From Jejuia sp043557195 (GTDB taxonomy: Bacteria; Bacteroidota; Bacteroidia; Flavobacteriales; Flavobacteriaceae), in contig CP121314.1 in NCBI GenBank assembly GCA_043557195.1, positions 1,984,001-2,048,000 of the forward strand: DNA of 64,000 nt. The letters run 5' to 3'. How positions within the stretch are numbered: position 1 is the first letter of the stretch; the number at the start of each line of letters is the position of its first letter. Below, piece after piece: positions 7,704-16,916 of this stretch. A program made the translations under genes and the position numbers. The notes under the pieces were generated by a model. That model saw only the letters and a program-made list of their open reading frames with translations, was not told the origin of the DNA and did not search any database.

Positions 7704-9956
7704 TTACCTGTCAAACTTCTTCAAAAGTGCTGGCAAATAAAAGATATCTGTAATTAAAGCGATAGCTACAGTTATGGCACACAAGGCTCCAAAATCCCTA
7801 ACCGAAGGTGTTGCGCTAGATGCAATAATTAAAAACCCACCAACCAAAGCGATAGTAGTAGATAGTAACGCGCTACCTGTGTAATGCATAGCGTTATTCA
7901 TGCGCACCTCCGCAGTACCTTGTACACTTTTACTTTTTCGGTATTTATGCACTAAGTGTATGGTGTCGTCCATTGCAATTCCCAACATTATTGGCGTAAT
8001 CATTGCGGTTGAGACATCTAGCGGAATATCTAATAAACTCATAAAAATGGCTAAAATAGCAAGCGGTAATACATTTGGAATCAATACCAAAATTGTGGTT
8101 CTCAAACTTTTTATAAAAAACCAAAGACATAAAAACGCCACAAAAAATGCTGCAAAAAAGGACTTAAACTGTGTTTCTAATATAAAATTATTTAGTTGAG
8201 CAAAAACTACTGCAAAACCATTTATCTTGAGGTTATACGTATCCGTATCAAAAGATGCTTTAAATGCGGCTTTAATGTCTTCTAGCAGTTGTTCTAATTG
8301 AGATGTTTTAATTTCTTTAAAGCTGATTGTAATTCCCGCTGAACTTAAGTCATCTGCAAATAATTTAAAAAAGCTATTTTCTGCATTTTCAACAGAAGCT
8401 AAGGTGTTCTTTATTTTTTCTTCTGAAATATTAGCCTGAAATAATACAGGTGATCGCTTCTCTAAAAATGATTTGATATTTACGATGGAAACTGGTGCAG
8501 TAATTATTGGATTTTCTTCTAATTTATTTTGAAACACTTCTAGTTGTTTCATCGCTTGCTTGTTCAAAATACTACTACCGTTTACCATGGAAATATCCAA
8601 CTGCAATCTTGAGCTTCCGTGAAGTTGTGCTTCTACAATACGCAAATCTTCTTTTGCTTTTCCTTCGGCTAAAAGATCTAAAGAATCTGTATCAATTTTT
8701 ACTTGAAACACCGAAAATAAACCATAAAGCAACACCAATGTGAAACCTATAATTATACTCGTTTTGTATTGAGATGTTATACGGTTTACCCAATTTATAA
8801 ATCTAGTTTGACTAAATAGTTTTAGTGACAATACCGGCTTACTACTTTCAAAATTTAAGTTCATAAAACTAAACCCAATAATGGTGATTACATACACCAA
8901 CAAAAAGCTCAATACCAAACCAATACACGTAAAAACACCCATGTTTTTAAAGGCTGGTAACGGCGATATGTATAGAGCAAAATACCCAACAAAAGTGGTT
9001 AAAGTCGTATAAAAACAAGGTGTGATACTCTTGCGAACTGCTAGTGTTAGTAGCTCTACTTTGCTAAGGCTTTTATTTAAAAGTCCTTCTTTGTGATAGA
9101 TGTTAATGATATGTACCGCATCACTTACACTGTAAACCATCAAAATTGTTGGGATAAGCATTGAAATCATATTCAAAGCATACCCAAGTGATGTAATGAT
9201 GCCAAAAAGAAGGGAAACAGGCACTGCTACCGATAGTAAAGAGACTATTAAATAACGCTTGCTAGGTAGTAAAAATAATAGCATTAAGGTAATCACCAAA
9301 ACGGTTAAAACCCCAAAAAGCAAACTCTCTTTATAAATCCCTTTACTGTAAGCTTCATTTAAAACTGGTGGCCCTGTTAAGTAATACTCTTGGTAATGGG
9401 ATTCGATGGTACTTCTAATTTCTCCAGCAATCACTTGACGCTTTTCCTCTATTTGTGGTGTTGGATTAAGCTGAATATAGAAAAACTGATGTTTAAAATC
9501 TTCTGTAATAAGTTGAGAACTTATACTAGGTAATTTACTAAGTAAATTTTTTAAGCCTTTGTCGCTTCTCTTGGTATTATATAAATCGTCGAATACGATT
9601 TTACCATTATTATAAATAGGATATTTTGCTTTGGCTAGACTAAAGGATGTTTTTACAAAAGAAAGCGCTTCTATATCATTATGAAGTTGCAAAAGCGTAT
9701 TGCGTTCTGTCTCGCCAATAGCATTATCCACTGGAAACATTGCAATAAAAATCTCATCTGAACCAAACTCTTCTTGGAAATCTATATATGCTTTATAGCT
9801 AGGATCGTCTTCTAAAAACCAAATAGATAGCGAGTTGTCTATACTTAATTTATTAGCAGTTTGGTAACCAGCAAGCCCCATTAAAATAGCCAATACCGCA
9901 ATAATGGCAAGTCTAAACTTAATAATTTGCTTTATGAGGTTTTCTAAACGCTTCAT
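7704..9956 (-). CDS. RND-superfamily (MMPL-type) membrane transporter
   Basis: Large inner-membrane protein of 750 residues with the two-fold architecture of MMPL/RND exporters. TM1 is at about 12-32, followed by a periplasmic domain (about 35-205), a five-to-six helix bundle (about 210-365), a second periplasmic domain (about 410-590) and a second bundle (about 595-745). The signature acidic pair is in MLGIAMDDTIHLVHKY, in the second bundle. The first bundle has the matching VYSVSDAVHIINIYHK. No membrane-fusion or outer-membrane partner is adjacent, so it may move lipids or hydrophobic molecules alone. The substrate is not assigned. Confidence 0.88.
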   Translation of the reverse strand: MKRLENLIKQIIKFRLAIIAVLAILMGLAGYQTANKLSIDNSLSIWFLEDDPSYKAYIDFQEEFGSDEIFIAMFPVDNAIGETERNTLLQLHNDIEALSFVKTSFSLAKAKYPIYNNGKIVFDDLYNTKRSDKGLKNLLSKLPSISSQLITEDFKHQFFYIQLNPTPQIEEKRQVIAGEIRSTIESHYQEYYLTGPPVLNEAYSKGIYKESLLFGVLTVLVITLMLLFLLPSKRYLIVSLLSVAVPVSLLFGIITSLGYALNMISMLIPTILMVYSVSDAVHIINIYHKEGLLNKSLSKVELLTLAVRKSITPCFYTTLTTFVGYFALYISPLPAFKNMGVFTCIGLVLSFLLVYVITIIGFSFMNLNFESSKPVLSLKLFSQTRFINWVNRITSQYKTSIIIGFTLVLLYGLFSVFQVKIDTDSLDLLAEGKAKEDLRIVEAQLHGSSRLQLDISMVNGSSILNKQAMKQLEVFQNKLEENPIITAPVSIVNIKSFLEKRSPVLFQANISEEKIKNTLASVENAENSFFKLFADDLSSAGITISFKEIKTSQLEQLLEDIKAAFKASFDTDTYNLKINGFAVVFAQLNNFILETQFKSFFAAFFVAFLCLWFFIKSLRTTILVLIPNVLPLAILAIFMSLLDIPLDVSTAMITPIMLGIAMDDTIHLVHKYRKSKSVQGTAEVRMNNAMHYTGSALLSTTIALVGGFLIIASSATPSVRDFGALCAITVAIALITDIFYLPALLKKFDR

Positions 9957-9985
9957 TTAAAAACAGCAAAGATTTTGGCCATATA

Positions 9986-10435
9986 TTACTCTATTTTGGT
10001 GATTGCAAAGGTAAGGCTTCTAAAACTCACTTCGTTACCAACTTTTTTTGATAATAGTAATTTTGCTATTGGCGTAGACGATGAAATAGCAAAAAACTTT
10101 TCGTTATCAATGATTATTTCTCCGGCACTTACCGCAATAAAATAATTGAAACTGGTAGTGTATACTAAGCTGCCTAAACCTATTGCTTTTGATGTTTTTA
10201 TAACATCAATCTTAGCCAATACTTCTTTTAATTTTTGAATTTCGGCTAATTGATGACCCGCTTTTTCACGCTCCAATTGCAACATAGCGCGTCCTGTTTC
10301 GTGCTTATCACCTGCAGAACTTTTGGTTTCTGATTGTAATGATTTTTGAATGTCTTGAATGGTATTCTGAATGGTTTGCAAACGCTGTTCTACAAATTCA
10401 AGGCATTGATTGTATAGTTGTTGTTTTATACTCAT
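9986..10435 (-). CDS. GreA/GreB-like transcription factor-related protein
   Basis: The 149-residue protein has an N-terminal antiparallel coiled-coil region (about 1-75, containing ETKSSAGDKHETGRAM and QLEREKA, as in Gre factors). Its C-terminal beta domain (about 85-149) has PIAKLLLSKKVGNEVSF, matching the Gre C-terminal motif. This Bacteroidota family is sometimes labelled 3-oxoacyl-ACP synthase, with no support in the sequence. A role at RNA polymerase is inferred from the Gre-like layout. Its ATG overlaps the stop of the upstream oxidoreductase gene by four bases, indicating cotranscription. Confidence 0.75.
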   Translation of the reverse strand: MSIKQQLYNQCLEFVEQRLQTIQNTIQDIQKSLQSETKSSAGDKHETGRAMLQLEREKAGHQLAEIQKLKEVLAKIDVIKTSKAIGLGSLVYTTSFNYFIAVSAGEIIIDNEKFFAISSSTPIAKLLLSKKVGNEVSFRSLTFAITKIE

Positions 10436-11547
10436 ACAGTCAAATCTGCTAACTCTTTACCAATTAAACTACCAATGGCAACACCCATGCCACCTAAGCG
10501 CACACCACAAAACACATTATCTGAAATTTGTTTTACGATTGCTTTTTTCTGTTGCCCAACGCCCATAATACCACTCCATCTATGAGCAACCTCAAACGAT
10601 GTTTCAGGTAAAATAGTTGACTTTAGAAGCGTTTCTAATGCGTTTTGAATGATTTCCGTTTGCTGAAATTCTGTGGTTTCTTCTCCTTTAAAATCCAAAT
10701 GTCTTCCGCCTCCTAATAAAATTCGGTTATCTACATTTCTAAAATAATAATAACCTCTATCTAAGTGAAATGTGCCTTTTATATTGAGGTTTTGTATAGG
10801 CTCAGTAATCAGCACCTGTGCTCTCGCTGGTTTTACATTTTCATTTAATAGTTGTGAAGCAAACCCGTTTGTAGCAATACACAATTTTGAAGCTGTAAAC
10901 TCAAAATGATTGGTTTTTATTTTTACTGAATTGTTACCTTCTGAAAACCCTTGAACTGATGTAGTATTTAAAATTTTAATACCATTTGATTGCACTGCTT
11001 GTAATAAGGCCTCCATCATATTTCCTGTATCAATTTGTCCTTCAAACTGATTGAAAATATAATCTCCCGTTACATTTTTAAAATTGAAAATATTGTCTTT
11101 TAGACTGAACACATCGTCTTTAAAAATAGACTTTAGTAATTTGTTGATATATTCCTTTTTCTCGACACATGCATCAAATAGCTTTTGATCTGTTTCCAAA
11201 AACAATTCGTAACCGCCTAATTGTTGAAAATTAAGTTGTTTATCGCCGATGGTTTCTCTCAATAATTTTAAACCATCGGCTCGTTTTTTTACAAGTTGAA
11301 AAACTTCTTCTTCTGAATGTGTTTTTAAATCTTCTAAAATTTCGCTTAAACTACCAAAGCAAGCAAATCCTGCATTTTTTGTACTTGCACCTTGGGGCAG
11401 CACTCCTTTTTCTAGAATAATAATTTTTGACTGCGGATAATGCGTTCTTAATTGCAAGGCACAATTAAGCCCCACAATACCACTACCTACAACACAAAAA
11501 TCGATGTTGGATAACCAAGATTTTATTTCCCAGTAAGACCATTGCAT
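10432..11547 (-). CDS. FAD-dependent oxidoreductase, DAO family
   Basis: Flavoprotein of the D-amino-acid oxidase/glycine oxidase fold, 371 residues. The dinucleotide-binding motif VVGSGIVGLNCALQL is at about 19-33, with the acidic strand end ILEKG near 45-49. STKNAGFACFG (about 55-65) is typical of amine-oxidising DAO proteins. The C-terminal FAD contact is GVRLGGMGVAIGSLIG (about 350-365). There is no signal peptide. The substrate is not evident. It is translationally coupled to the GreA-like gene downstream. Confidence 0.85.
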   Translation of the reverse strand: MQWSYWEIKSWLSNIDFCVVGSGIVGLNCALQLRTHYPQSKIIILEKGVLPQGASTKNAGFACFGSLSEILEDLKTHSEEEVFQLVKKRADGLKLLRETIGDKQLNFQQLGGYELFLETDQKLFDACVEKKEYINKLLKSIFKDDVFSLKDNIFNFKNVTGDYIFNQFEGQIDTGNMMEALLQAVQSNGIKILNTTSVQGFSEGNNSVKIKTNHFEFTASKLCIATNGFASQLLNENVKPARAQVLITEPIQNLNIKGTFHLDRGYYYFRNVDNRILLGGGRHLDFKGEETTEFQQTEIIQNALETLLKSTILPETSFEVAHRWSGIMGVGQQKKAIVKQISDNVFCGVRLGGMGVAIGSLIGKELADLTV

Positions 11548-11584
11548 AATGCTAAGTTAGAATTTTAAATTGAAGTTCGAAGCT

Positions 11585-11666
11585 GCGTTAGGGATTGAAC
11601 GGCATGTTTGAAATCCCCGACGCAGGAGGGATTGAGTAGTGAAAGTCCGACCCTTGTGGTAACGCC
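11585..11666 (+). repeat. Dispersed intergenic element, copy C
   Basis: About 82 bases starting GCGTTAGGGATTGAACGG and ending GAAAGTCCGACCCTTGTGG then TAACGCC. It lies between the oxidoreductase start and the accC terminator. The ends match copies B, E and F; the centre differs. Confidence 0.75.
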
Positions 11667-11667
11667 A

Positions 11668-11699
11668 TAAAAAAACTCCGAAAAATTTTCCGGAGTTTT
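11668..11699 (-). terminator. Rho-independent terminator after accC
   Basis: AAAACTCCG (11672-11680) pairs with CGGAGTTTT (11691-11699). On the minus strand the stem is followed by a U run (plus-strand A run at 11668-11675). It ends the fabH-accB-accC transcript. Confidence 0.85.
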
Positions 11700-11705
11700 A
11701 TCTAT

Positions 11706-13058
11706 TTATTCTTCAACAGGTGGTTTCATCGTGAAATCTTCCATGAACTTGGTGGTGTAATTACCAGCCAAATAATCTGGATGCTCCATGAGTTGCCTAT
11801 GGAAAGGTATTGTGGTTTTTATCCCTTCAATTACAAACTCATCTAAAGCACGCTTCATTTTATTGATAGCCTCTTCTCTAGTTTGAGCTGTAGTTATCAA
11901 TTTAGCAATCATAGAGTCGTAGTTTGGCGGAATGGTATAACCAGCATACACATGGGTGTCTAAACGTATACCATGCCCTCCAGGAGCGTGCAATGTTGTG
12001 ATTTTTCCTGGTGATGGTCTAAAGCCATTATAAGGATCTTCTGCATTGATACGACACTCTATAGAGTGTAACTTTGGATCGTAATTTTTACCAGAAATTG
12101 GTACGCCAGCGGCAACTAAAATTTGCTCTCTAATTAAATCGAAATCTATTACTTGTTCCGTAATTGGATGCTCTACTTGTATACGCGTATTCATCTCCAT
12201 AAAGTAGAAATTGCGGTGTTTGTCTACCAAAAACTCTACAGTTCCTGCACCTTCATACTTTATATATTCTGCTGCTTTAACTGCGGCAGCTCCCATTTTT
12301 TTACGCAGCTCTGGCGTCATAAAAGGTGATGGCACTTCTTCTGTTAGCTTTTGATGGCGACGCTGTACCGAGCAATCTCTTTCTGATAAATGACATGCCT
12401 TACCTCGAGAATCTCCAACCACCTGAATTTCGATGTGTCTTGGCTCTTCGATAAGTTTTTCCATGTACATATCGTCGTTACCAAAGGCCGCTTTACTTTC
12501 TTGTCTTGCAGAATCCCAAGCATCTTTTAAGTGTTCTTCCTTAAAAACGCCACGCATCCCTTTTCCTCCTCCACCAGCACTGGCTTTTAGCATCACAGGG
12601 TAACCTACTTCCTTGGCTAATTTTTTACATTCTTCAAAATCTTCTATAATGCCTTCACTTCCTGGAACACATGGTACACCCGCAGCTTTCATTGTTGCTT
12701 TGGCATTGGCCTTGTCTCCCATTCTGTCAATCATTTCAGCAGAAGCACCTATGAATTTGATACCGTGTTCTTCACATATCTCAGAAAACTTTGCATTCTC
12801 TGATAAGAAACCATATCCTGGGTGAATCGCATCTGCATTAGTAATTTCTGCAGCAGATATAACGTTAGACATTTTTAAATACGATTCGGCACTTGAAGGA
12901 GGCCCTATACAAACCGCTTCGTCTGCAAATTTTACATGCAAACTATCAGCATCAGCTGTTGAGTAAACCGCAACGGTTTTAATCCCCATTTCTTTACAGG
13001 TTCTAATAACACGAAGCGCTATTTCCCCTCTATTGGCAATCAATATTTTTTTAAACAT
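11706..13058 (-). CDS. accC: Acetyl-CoA carboxylase, biotin carboxylase subunit
   Basis: ATP-dependent carboxylation of biotin on AccB, the first half-reaction of malonyl-CoA synthesis. I start it at MFKKILIANRGEIALRV (450 residues) rather than 15 codons upstream, because this is the invariant AccC N-terminus. The glycine-rich ATP lid ASAGGGGKGMR is at about 157-167. The catalytic FMEMNTRIQVEHPITE motif near residue 285 and the C-terminal ECRINAEDP are intact. It follows accB by 86 bases in the same direction. Confidence 0.97.
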   Translation of the reverse strand: MFKKILIANRGEIALRVIRTCKEMGIKTVAVYSTADADSLHVKFADEAVCIGPPSSAESYLKMSNVISAAEITNADAIHPGYGFLSENAKFSEICEEHGIKFIGASAEMIDRMGDKANAKATMKAAGVPCVPGSEGIIEDFEECKKLAKEVGYPVMLKASAGGGGKGMRGVFKEEHLKDAWDSARQESKAAFGNDDMYMEKLIEEPRHIEIQVVGDSRGKACHLSERDCSVQRRHQKLTEEVPSPFMTPELRKKMGAAAVKAAEYIKYEGAGTVEFLVDKHRNFYFMEMNTRIQVEHPITEQVIDFDLIREQILVAAGVPISGKNYDPKLHSIECRINAEDPYNGFRPSPGKITTLHAPGGHGIRLDTHVYAGYTIPPNYDSMIAKLITTAQTREEAINKMKRALDEFVIEGIKTTIPFHRQLMEHPDYLAGNYTTKFMEDFTMKPPVEE

Positions 13059-13144
13059 AACTTTTGTCATTAAAAATTTCAAATTCCAATCGCCAAATTC
13101 CAAATATTGGATTTTGAGATTTGTGTATTGGAATTTTTAATAGG

Positions 13145-13639
13145 TTATGATGGATCTACTAAGAATAACGGCTGATCGAACTCTACTGGAGAAGAATCGT
13201 CCACTAAAATCTTAACTACTTTCCCTGAAACTTCAGATTCTATTTCGTTAAATAGTTTCATAGCTTCAATAATACAAAGCACATCACCTTCAGCAATGGT
13301 TTGTCCAACCTCAACAAACAATGGTTTGTCTGGAGATGGTTTTCTGTAGAATGTTCCTATTATTGGGGATTTTATGGTAATGTATTTTGAAGTATCATCA
13401 GCCGCCGCTGCAGGGGCTTCTGATTTAGCAGGTTCAGCCGGAGCTGATGTTTCTGCAACTTGCGCAACAGGAGCTGCAGCTACTTGTGGTGCAGCAACTG
13501 GTGCATATTGTACTGCTGGTGCATCGTTATCTGATCCTGTTCTGATGGTGATTTTTACATCATCCATTTCTAATTTAACCTCGCTTGCTCCAGATTTAGC
13601 AACAAACTTGATTAAGTTTTGAATCTCTTTTAAATCCAT
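13145..13639 (-). CDS. accB: Acetyl-CoA carboxylase, biotin carboxyl carrier protein
   Basis: Carries the biotin that shuttles carboxyl groups between AccC and the carboxyltransferase. The 164-residue protein has an N-terminal segment (1-38), a flexible Ala/Pro-rich linker (about 39-82) and a C-terminal biotinyl domain with Lys128 in EAMKLFNEI. The typical thumb region PLFVEVGQTI precedes it. It sits between fabH and accC, spaced 27 and 86 bases, consistent with one operon for fatty acid initiation. Confidence 0.97.
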   Translation of the reverse strand: MDLKEIQNLIKFVAKSGASEVKLEMDDVKITIRTGSDNDAPAVQYAPVAAPQVAAAPVAQVAETSAPAEPAKSEAPAAAADDTSKYITIKSPIIGTFYRKPSPDKPLFVEVGQTIAEGDVLCIIEAMKLFNEIESEVSGKVVKILVDDSSPVEFDQPLFLVDPS

Positions 13640-13666
13640 AATTCAGCTATTGGTATTAATTAATGG

Positions 13667-14668
13667 TTAGTTTTTAAAGTTATAGGCCCATTTTAAATAA
13701 ATGGCACCCCAGTTAAATCCGCCGCCAAAAGCAGCAAATATAATATTATCTCCTTTTTTAAGTTGTGATTCGTAATCCGCAAGTAATAACGGTAACGTAG
13801 CAGATGTTGTGTTTCCATACTTATGGATATTCATCATCACTTTTTCTTCTGCTAAATCTATACGTTGTGCTGTAGCGTCTATAATACGTTTATTGGCTTG
13901 GTGTGCCGCCAACCAATCAACAGAGTCTTTATCTAAATTGTTACGCTCCAAAACTTTAACGGTTGCATCTGCCATATTAAAAACAGCATTTTTAAATACG
14001 GTTCTGCCTTCTTGAAAAGCGAAATGTCCTCCTTTTTCTAGAGCTTCAGGTGTTAAAGTATGCGCCGAACCTCCATAAGTAGCTTGTAAAAACTCTCTCC
14101 CTGTACCATCACTTCTTAAATACTCGTCTTTAAGCCCTAAATCTTCGGTTGTTGGTTCAAACAATACAGCGCCAGCACCATCACCAAAAATGATACATGT
14201 GGCTCTATCTTTATAATTAATAAGAGACGACATTTTATCAGCACCTATTAAAAGTACATTTTTATAACGTCCAGATTCAATATAAGATGCTGCAACAGAC
14301 ATACCATATAAAAAACTAGAACAGGCTGCATCCATATCAAAAGTAAATGCATTTGTTGCTCCAATTTTGGCTGCTGTGTAAGCTGCGGTAGAGGCGGCCT
14401 TCATATCTGGCGTTGCCGTAGCTACAATTACTAATTCTATATCTTTGGGATCTAGACCTTTTTTGTCTATAAGGTTTTGTGCCGCTTTTATGGCGAGATA
14501 AGAAGTACCTTCACCTTCTTTTTTTAGAATACGACGCTCTTTAATTCCTGTTCGTGTCGTAATCCATTCATCGTTTGTATCAACCATGGTCTCAAGAATT
14601 TGATTGGTTAATACAAACTCTGGAACATAAGCTCCAACTGCGGTAATTGCTGCTGAGGGTTTACTCAT
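13667..14668 (-). CDS. fabH: Beta-ketoacyl-ACP synthase III
   Basis: Condenses acetyl-CoA with malonyl-ACP to start fatty acid synthesis. With the MSKPSAAITAVGAYVPE start it has 333 residues; an upstream ATG at 14680 would add four. The triad is complete: Cys116 in DAACSSFLYG, His in AAHQANKRII and Asn in YGNTTSA. The C-terminal GGGFNWGAIYLKW is the family end. It is the third gene of the DUF177-rpmF-fabH-accB-accC series, a common bacterial order. Confidence 0.96.
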   Translation of the reverse strand: MSKPSAAITAVGAYVPEFVLTNQILETMVDTNDEWITTRTGIKERRILKKEGEGTSYLAIKAAQNLIDKKGLDPKDIELVIVATATPDMKAASTAAYTAAKIGATNAFTFDMDAACSSFLYGMSVAASYIESGRYKNVLLIGADKMSSLINYKDRATCIIFGDGAGAVLFEPTTEDLGLKDEYLRSDGTGREFLQATYGGSAHTLTPEALEKGGHFAFQEGRTVFKNAVFNMADATVKVLERNNLDKDSVDWLAAHQANKRIIDATAQRIDLAEEKVMMNIHKYGNTTSATLPLLLADYESQLKKGDNIIFAAFGGGFNWGAIYLKWAYNFKN

Positions 14669-14797
14669 ACTTTTTAACAAATTTGAACGAAAAACGCTCT
14701 AAATGAATCAAAATTGATTAATTTTCGTTGAAAAATAAGCAATTTTGAATAATTAAATGCAAATTAAGGCTTTTTTACCGTAAAGAAATACATATCA

Positions 14798-14828
14798 TAA
14801 AAAAAACGCCCACAAGTGAGCGTTTTAT
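14798..14828 (-). terminator. Terminator or attenuator after rpmF
   Basis: AAAACGC and GCGTTTT arms with a short, partly mismatched centre. The plus-strand A run gives a U run on the minus strand. It lies between rpmF and fabH, so it may be a partial terminator that lowers fabH relative to rpmF. Confidence 0.6.
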
Positions 14829-14846
14829 TATATGCATGCATATTTC

Positions 14847-15050
14847 TTATGCTAAGTTTTCAGCTTCTTCAGAATTATCTATAAGCACTTGACCTCTATA
14901 GTATAATTTCCCTTCATGCCAGTGTGCTCTATGGTATAAATGAGCCTCTCCTGTTGTAGGACATGTAGCAATCTGTGGCGCAGTTGCTTTATAATGTGTT
15001 CTTCTTTTATCTCTTCTTGTTTTAGAGATTTTTCTCTTAGGATGTGCCAT
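14847..15050 (-). CDS. rpmF: 50S ribosomal protein L32
   Basis: Large-subunit ribosomal protein, 67 residues. It starts with the standard MAHPKRKISKTRRDKRRTHY and continues with CPTTGEAHLYHRAHWHEGKLYYRG. It has a single Cys in place of the zinc-binding set, a zinc-independent form. It follows the DUF177 gene by eight bases, the usual YceD-L32 pairing. Confidence 0.97.
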   Translation of the reverse strand: MAHPKRKISKTRRDKRRTHYKATAPQIATCPTTGEAHLYHRAHWHEGKLYYRGQVLIDNSEEAENLA

Positions 15051-15058
15051 TTTTTATG

Positions 15059-15595
15059 TTATTTATCCGTTAATAGTTTTTTTAATGTATCCCAACGCGG
15101 ATCAATATCCTCGTCTGTTTTTTCTTTTTCTTCTTTTGGACTCAACTCTTCCAATTTTTCGAGTATTTCTGAACTTAATGTACCATCTTCAACTCCTGGG
15201 TGTACACGCTTAACAGGTACTGCAAGTACTATAAGCTCGTAAATATACTGTTGAATATTGATTTCATGCTCGCCATGTGGCAAAATGAGAATATCAACAT
15301 TTTCATCATTGTATTCTTGTCCAAACTTCACTACCAAATCAAAACTATTTTCTATGTTTTGATCGTAAGGTTCGTTAGTAACATCACAATTTATATTTAC
15401 GTGTCCAGAAATTTCAAAATGTAATTCCAATAAGGTTGATTTTTTGTTCAAAAGAACATCAACTTTAATGTTTACATCATTAAAATCTTCAAACTCAAAA
15501 TAATCAAAGAACTTTTGGTCAATTTTGTACTCAAAATCGTGATTTCCAATCTTTAATCCCACGAATGAGATTGCATATTCTTTCATTGGCTTCAT
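15059..15595 (-). CDS. DUF177 (YceD-like) protein
   Basis: The 178-residue protein is encoded just upstream of rpmF, the conserved position of DUF177/YceD genes, which are linked in other bacteria to 23S rRNA accumulation. The central ELHFEISGHVNINCDVTNEPYDQ (about 60-83) matches the DUF177 pattern of a beta-rich region with a Cys followed by an acidic stretch. The C-terminus ends DIDPRWDTLKKLL, typical of the family. I place the start at MKPMKEYAISFVGLK, two codons inside the longest frame. Cytoplasmic. Confidence 0.88.
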   Translation of the reverse strand: MKPMKEYAISFVGLKIGNHDFEYKIDQKFFDYFEFEDFNDVNIKVDVLLNKKSTLLELHFEISGHVNINCDVTNEPYDQNIENSFDLVVKFGQEYNDENVDILILPHGEHEINIQQYIYELIVLAVPVKRVHPGVEDGTLSSEILEKLEELSPKEEKEKTDEDIDPRWDTLKKLLTDK

Positions 15596-15658
15596 GATCA
15601 CATCTATTTTGAGCCTGCAAATATATAAATTTTTTAGCTTATGCCAACTTGCTGAATG

Positions 15659-16717
15659 TTATTTTTTTAAGCCAACTTTTCTAGGTTGTTTTTTTAATGG
15701 GTTAGCCGTAAGTTCTTCAAAATCAATACGATTTTTAAAAATTTGAATTCCCATAAACAACGCTTCTTTAAAAGAGCTTTCATCTGCTACTCCTTTACCT
15801 GCTATTTCGTAAGCAGTTCCATGATCGGGAGACGTTCTAACCCTTGTTAAACCTGCTGTAAAATTAACACCTTGACCAAAGGATAGTGTTTTAAACGGAA
15901 TCAAGCCTTGGTCATGATAGGACGCAATTATAGCATCAAAATTTTTATAATTATTTGAACCGAAAAAGCTATCAGCAGCATAAGGGCCGTAAACTAATTT
16001 ACCATCTTCCTTAATTTTTTTTAACGTAGGGCGCATCACATCGTCGTCTTCACTACCAATTACACCATTGTCTCCTGTGTGAGGATTAATTCCTAAGACA
16101 GCAATTTTGGGCTTTATAATTTTAAAATCTTTTATTAAGGTATTGTAAACAGTATTTATTTTCTCAACGATAAGTTCTTCTGAGATGTGTTCTGATACGT
16201 CTTTAACAGGAACATGGTCGGTGAGCAATCCAACTTTTAAAGTATCAGTCACCATAAACATCAAGCTATTTCCTCCTAGCTCCTGTGCTAAATAATCGGT
16301 GTGTCCAGGAAAGGTAAATGCTTCAGACTGAATATTGTGCTTATTTATAGGGGCAGTAACTAAAACATCTATCTGTTCTTGTTTTAATGCTTTGGTAGCT
16401 GTTTGTAAAGACTTAAGAGCATATTCGCCAATAGTGGTTTCTTCTTTACCAAAGTTAATGTTTACTGGCTCTTTCCAACAATTCAGCACATTAACTTTTC
16501 CATGGTTTAGGCTATTAATGTCATGAATACCATTAAATTCTATTGAGGAATTAAAGTGCTTCTTAAAGAAATTCATCACTTTAATAGATCCAAAAATTAC
16601 CGGCGTACATAGTTCAAGAATCCTAGAATCTTCAAAGGTTTTTAAAATAATTTCGCCACTTATTCCATTTAAATCTCCAATCGAAATACCTACAACAATA
16701 TTTTCATCATTCTTCAT
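15659..16717 (-). CDS. pdxA: 4-hydroxythreonine-4-phosphate dehydrogenase
   Basis: NAD-dependent oxidation in the DXP-dependent pyridoxal phosphate pathway. The 352-residue protein opens with VVGISIGDLNGISGEI, the family N-terminus. Metal-ligand histidines lie in FPGHTDYLAQ, LLTDHVPVKDV and ASYHDQGLIPFK, and the C-terminal SPDHGTAYEIAGKG is intact. It is encoded just upstream of DUF177 (about 60 bases) and divergently from ribE, sharing a 199-base intergenic region. Confidence 0.95.
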   Translation of the reverse strand: MKNDENIVVGISIGDLNGISGEIILKTFEDSRILELCTPVIFGSIKVMNFFKKHFNSSIEFNGIHDINSLNHGKVNVLNCWKEPVNINFGKEETTIGEYALKSLQTATKALKQEQIDVLVTAPINKHNIQSEAFTFPGHTDYLAQELGGNSLMFMVTDTLKVGLLTDHVPVKDVSEHISEELIVEKINTVYNTLIKDFKIIKPKIAVLGINPHTGDNGVIGSEDDDVMRPTLKKIKEDGKLVYGPYAADSFFGSNNYKNFDAIIASYHDQGLIPFKTLSFGQGVNFTAGLTRVRTSPDHGTAYEIAGKGVADESSFKEALFMGIQIFKNRIDFEELTANPLKKQPRKVGLKK

Positions 16718-16844
16718 TAATACCCTAAATTTTGTTTGTAATTTTATTCAGTAAAAACTAAAATTTTTAATTAAAAAAATGCAAAATTTTAGTTTACTTC
16801 ATTAACCTCTTCGTTAGTACATAAAATTTCTTTCATTTCATTTT

Positions 16845-16881
16845 TTTCAAATTTTGAAATGAAAAAATTCATGTACTTTTG
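16845..16881 (+). promoter_or_regulatory. ribE promoter with overlapping dyad
   Basis: TTG (16854-16856), a 17-base spacer and TACTTTTG (16874-16881) match the flavobacterial promoter pattern, 36 bases before the ATG. The -33 element lies within a perfect dyad TTTCAAA-T-TTTGAAA (16845-16859), which could be an operator but may be chance in AT-rich DNA. I looked for an FMN riboswitch between pdxA and ribE and did not see one. Confidence 0.6.
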
Positions 16882-16916
16882 ATCGTGCAAATTTAACCAA
16901 ATAAACAGACAATACT

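Noticed and set aside
9986..10435. 3-oxoacyl-ACP synthase label
   Set aside because: The sequence has a Gre-type coiled coil and C-terminal motif and no thiolase-fold features.
16718..16916. FMN riboswitch before ribE
   Set aside because: I looked for the conserved RFN elements and saw none; the region is AT-rich with a promoter and a simple dyad.
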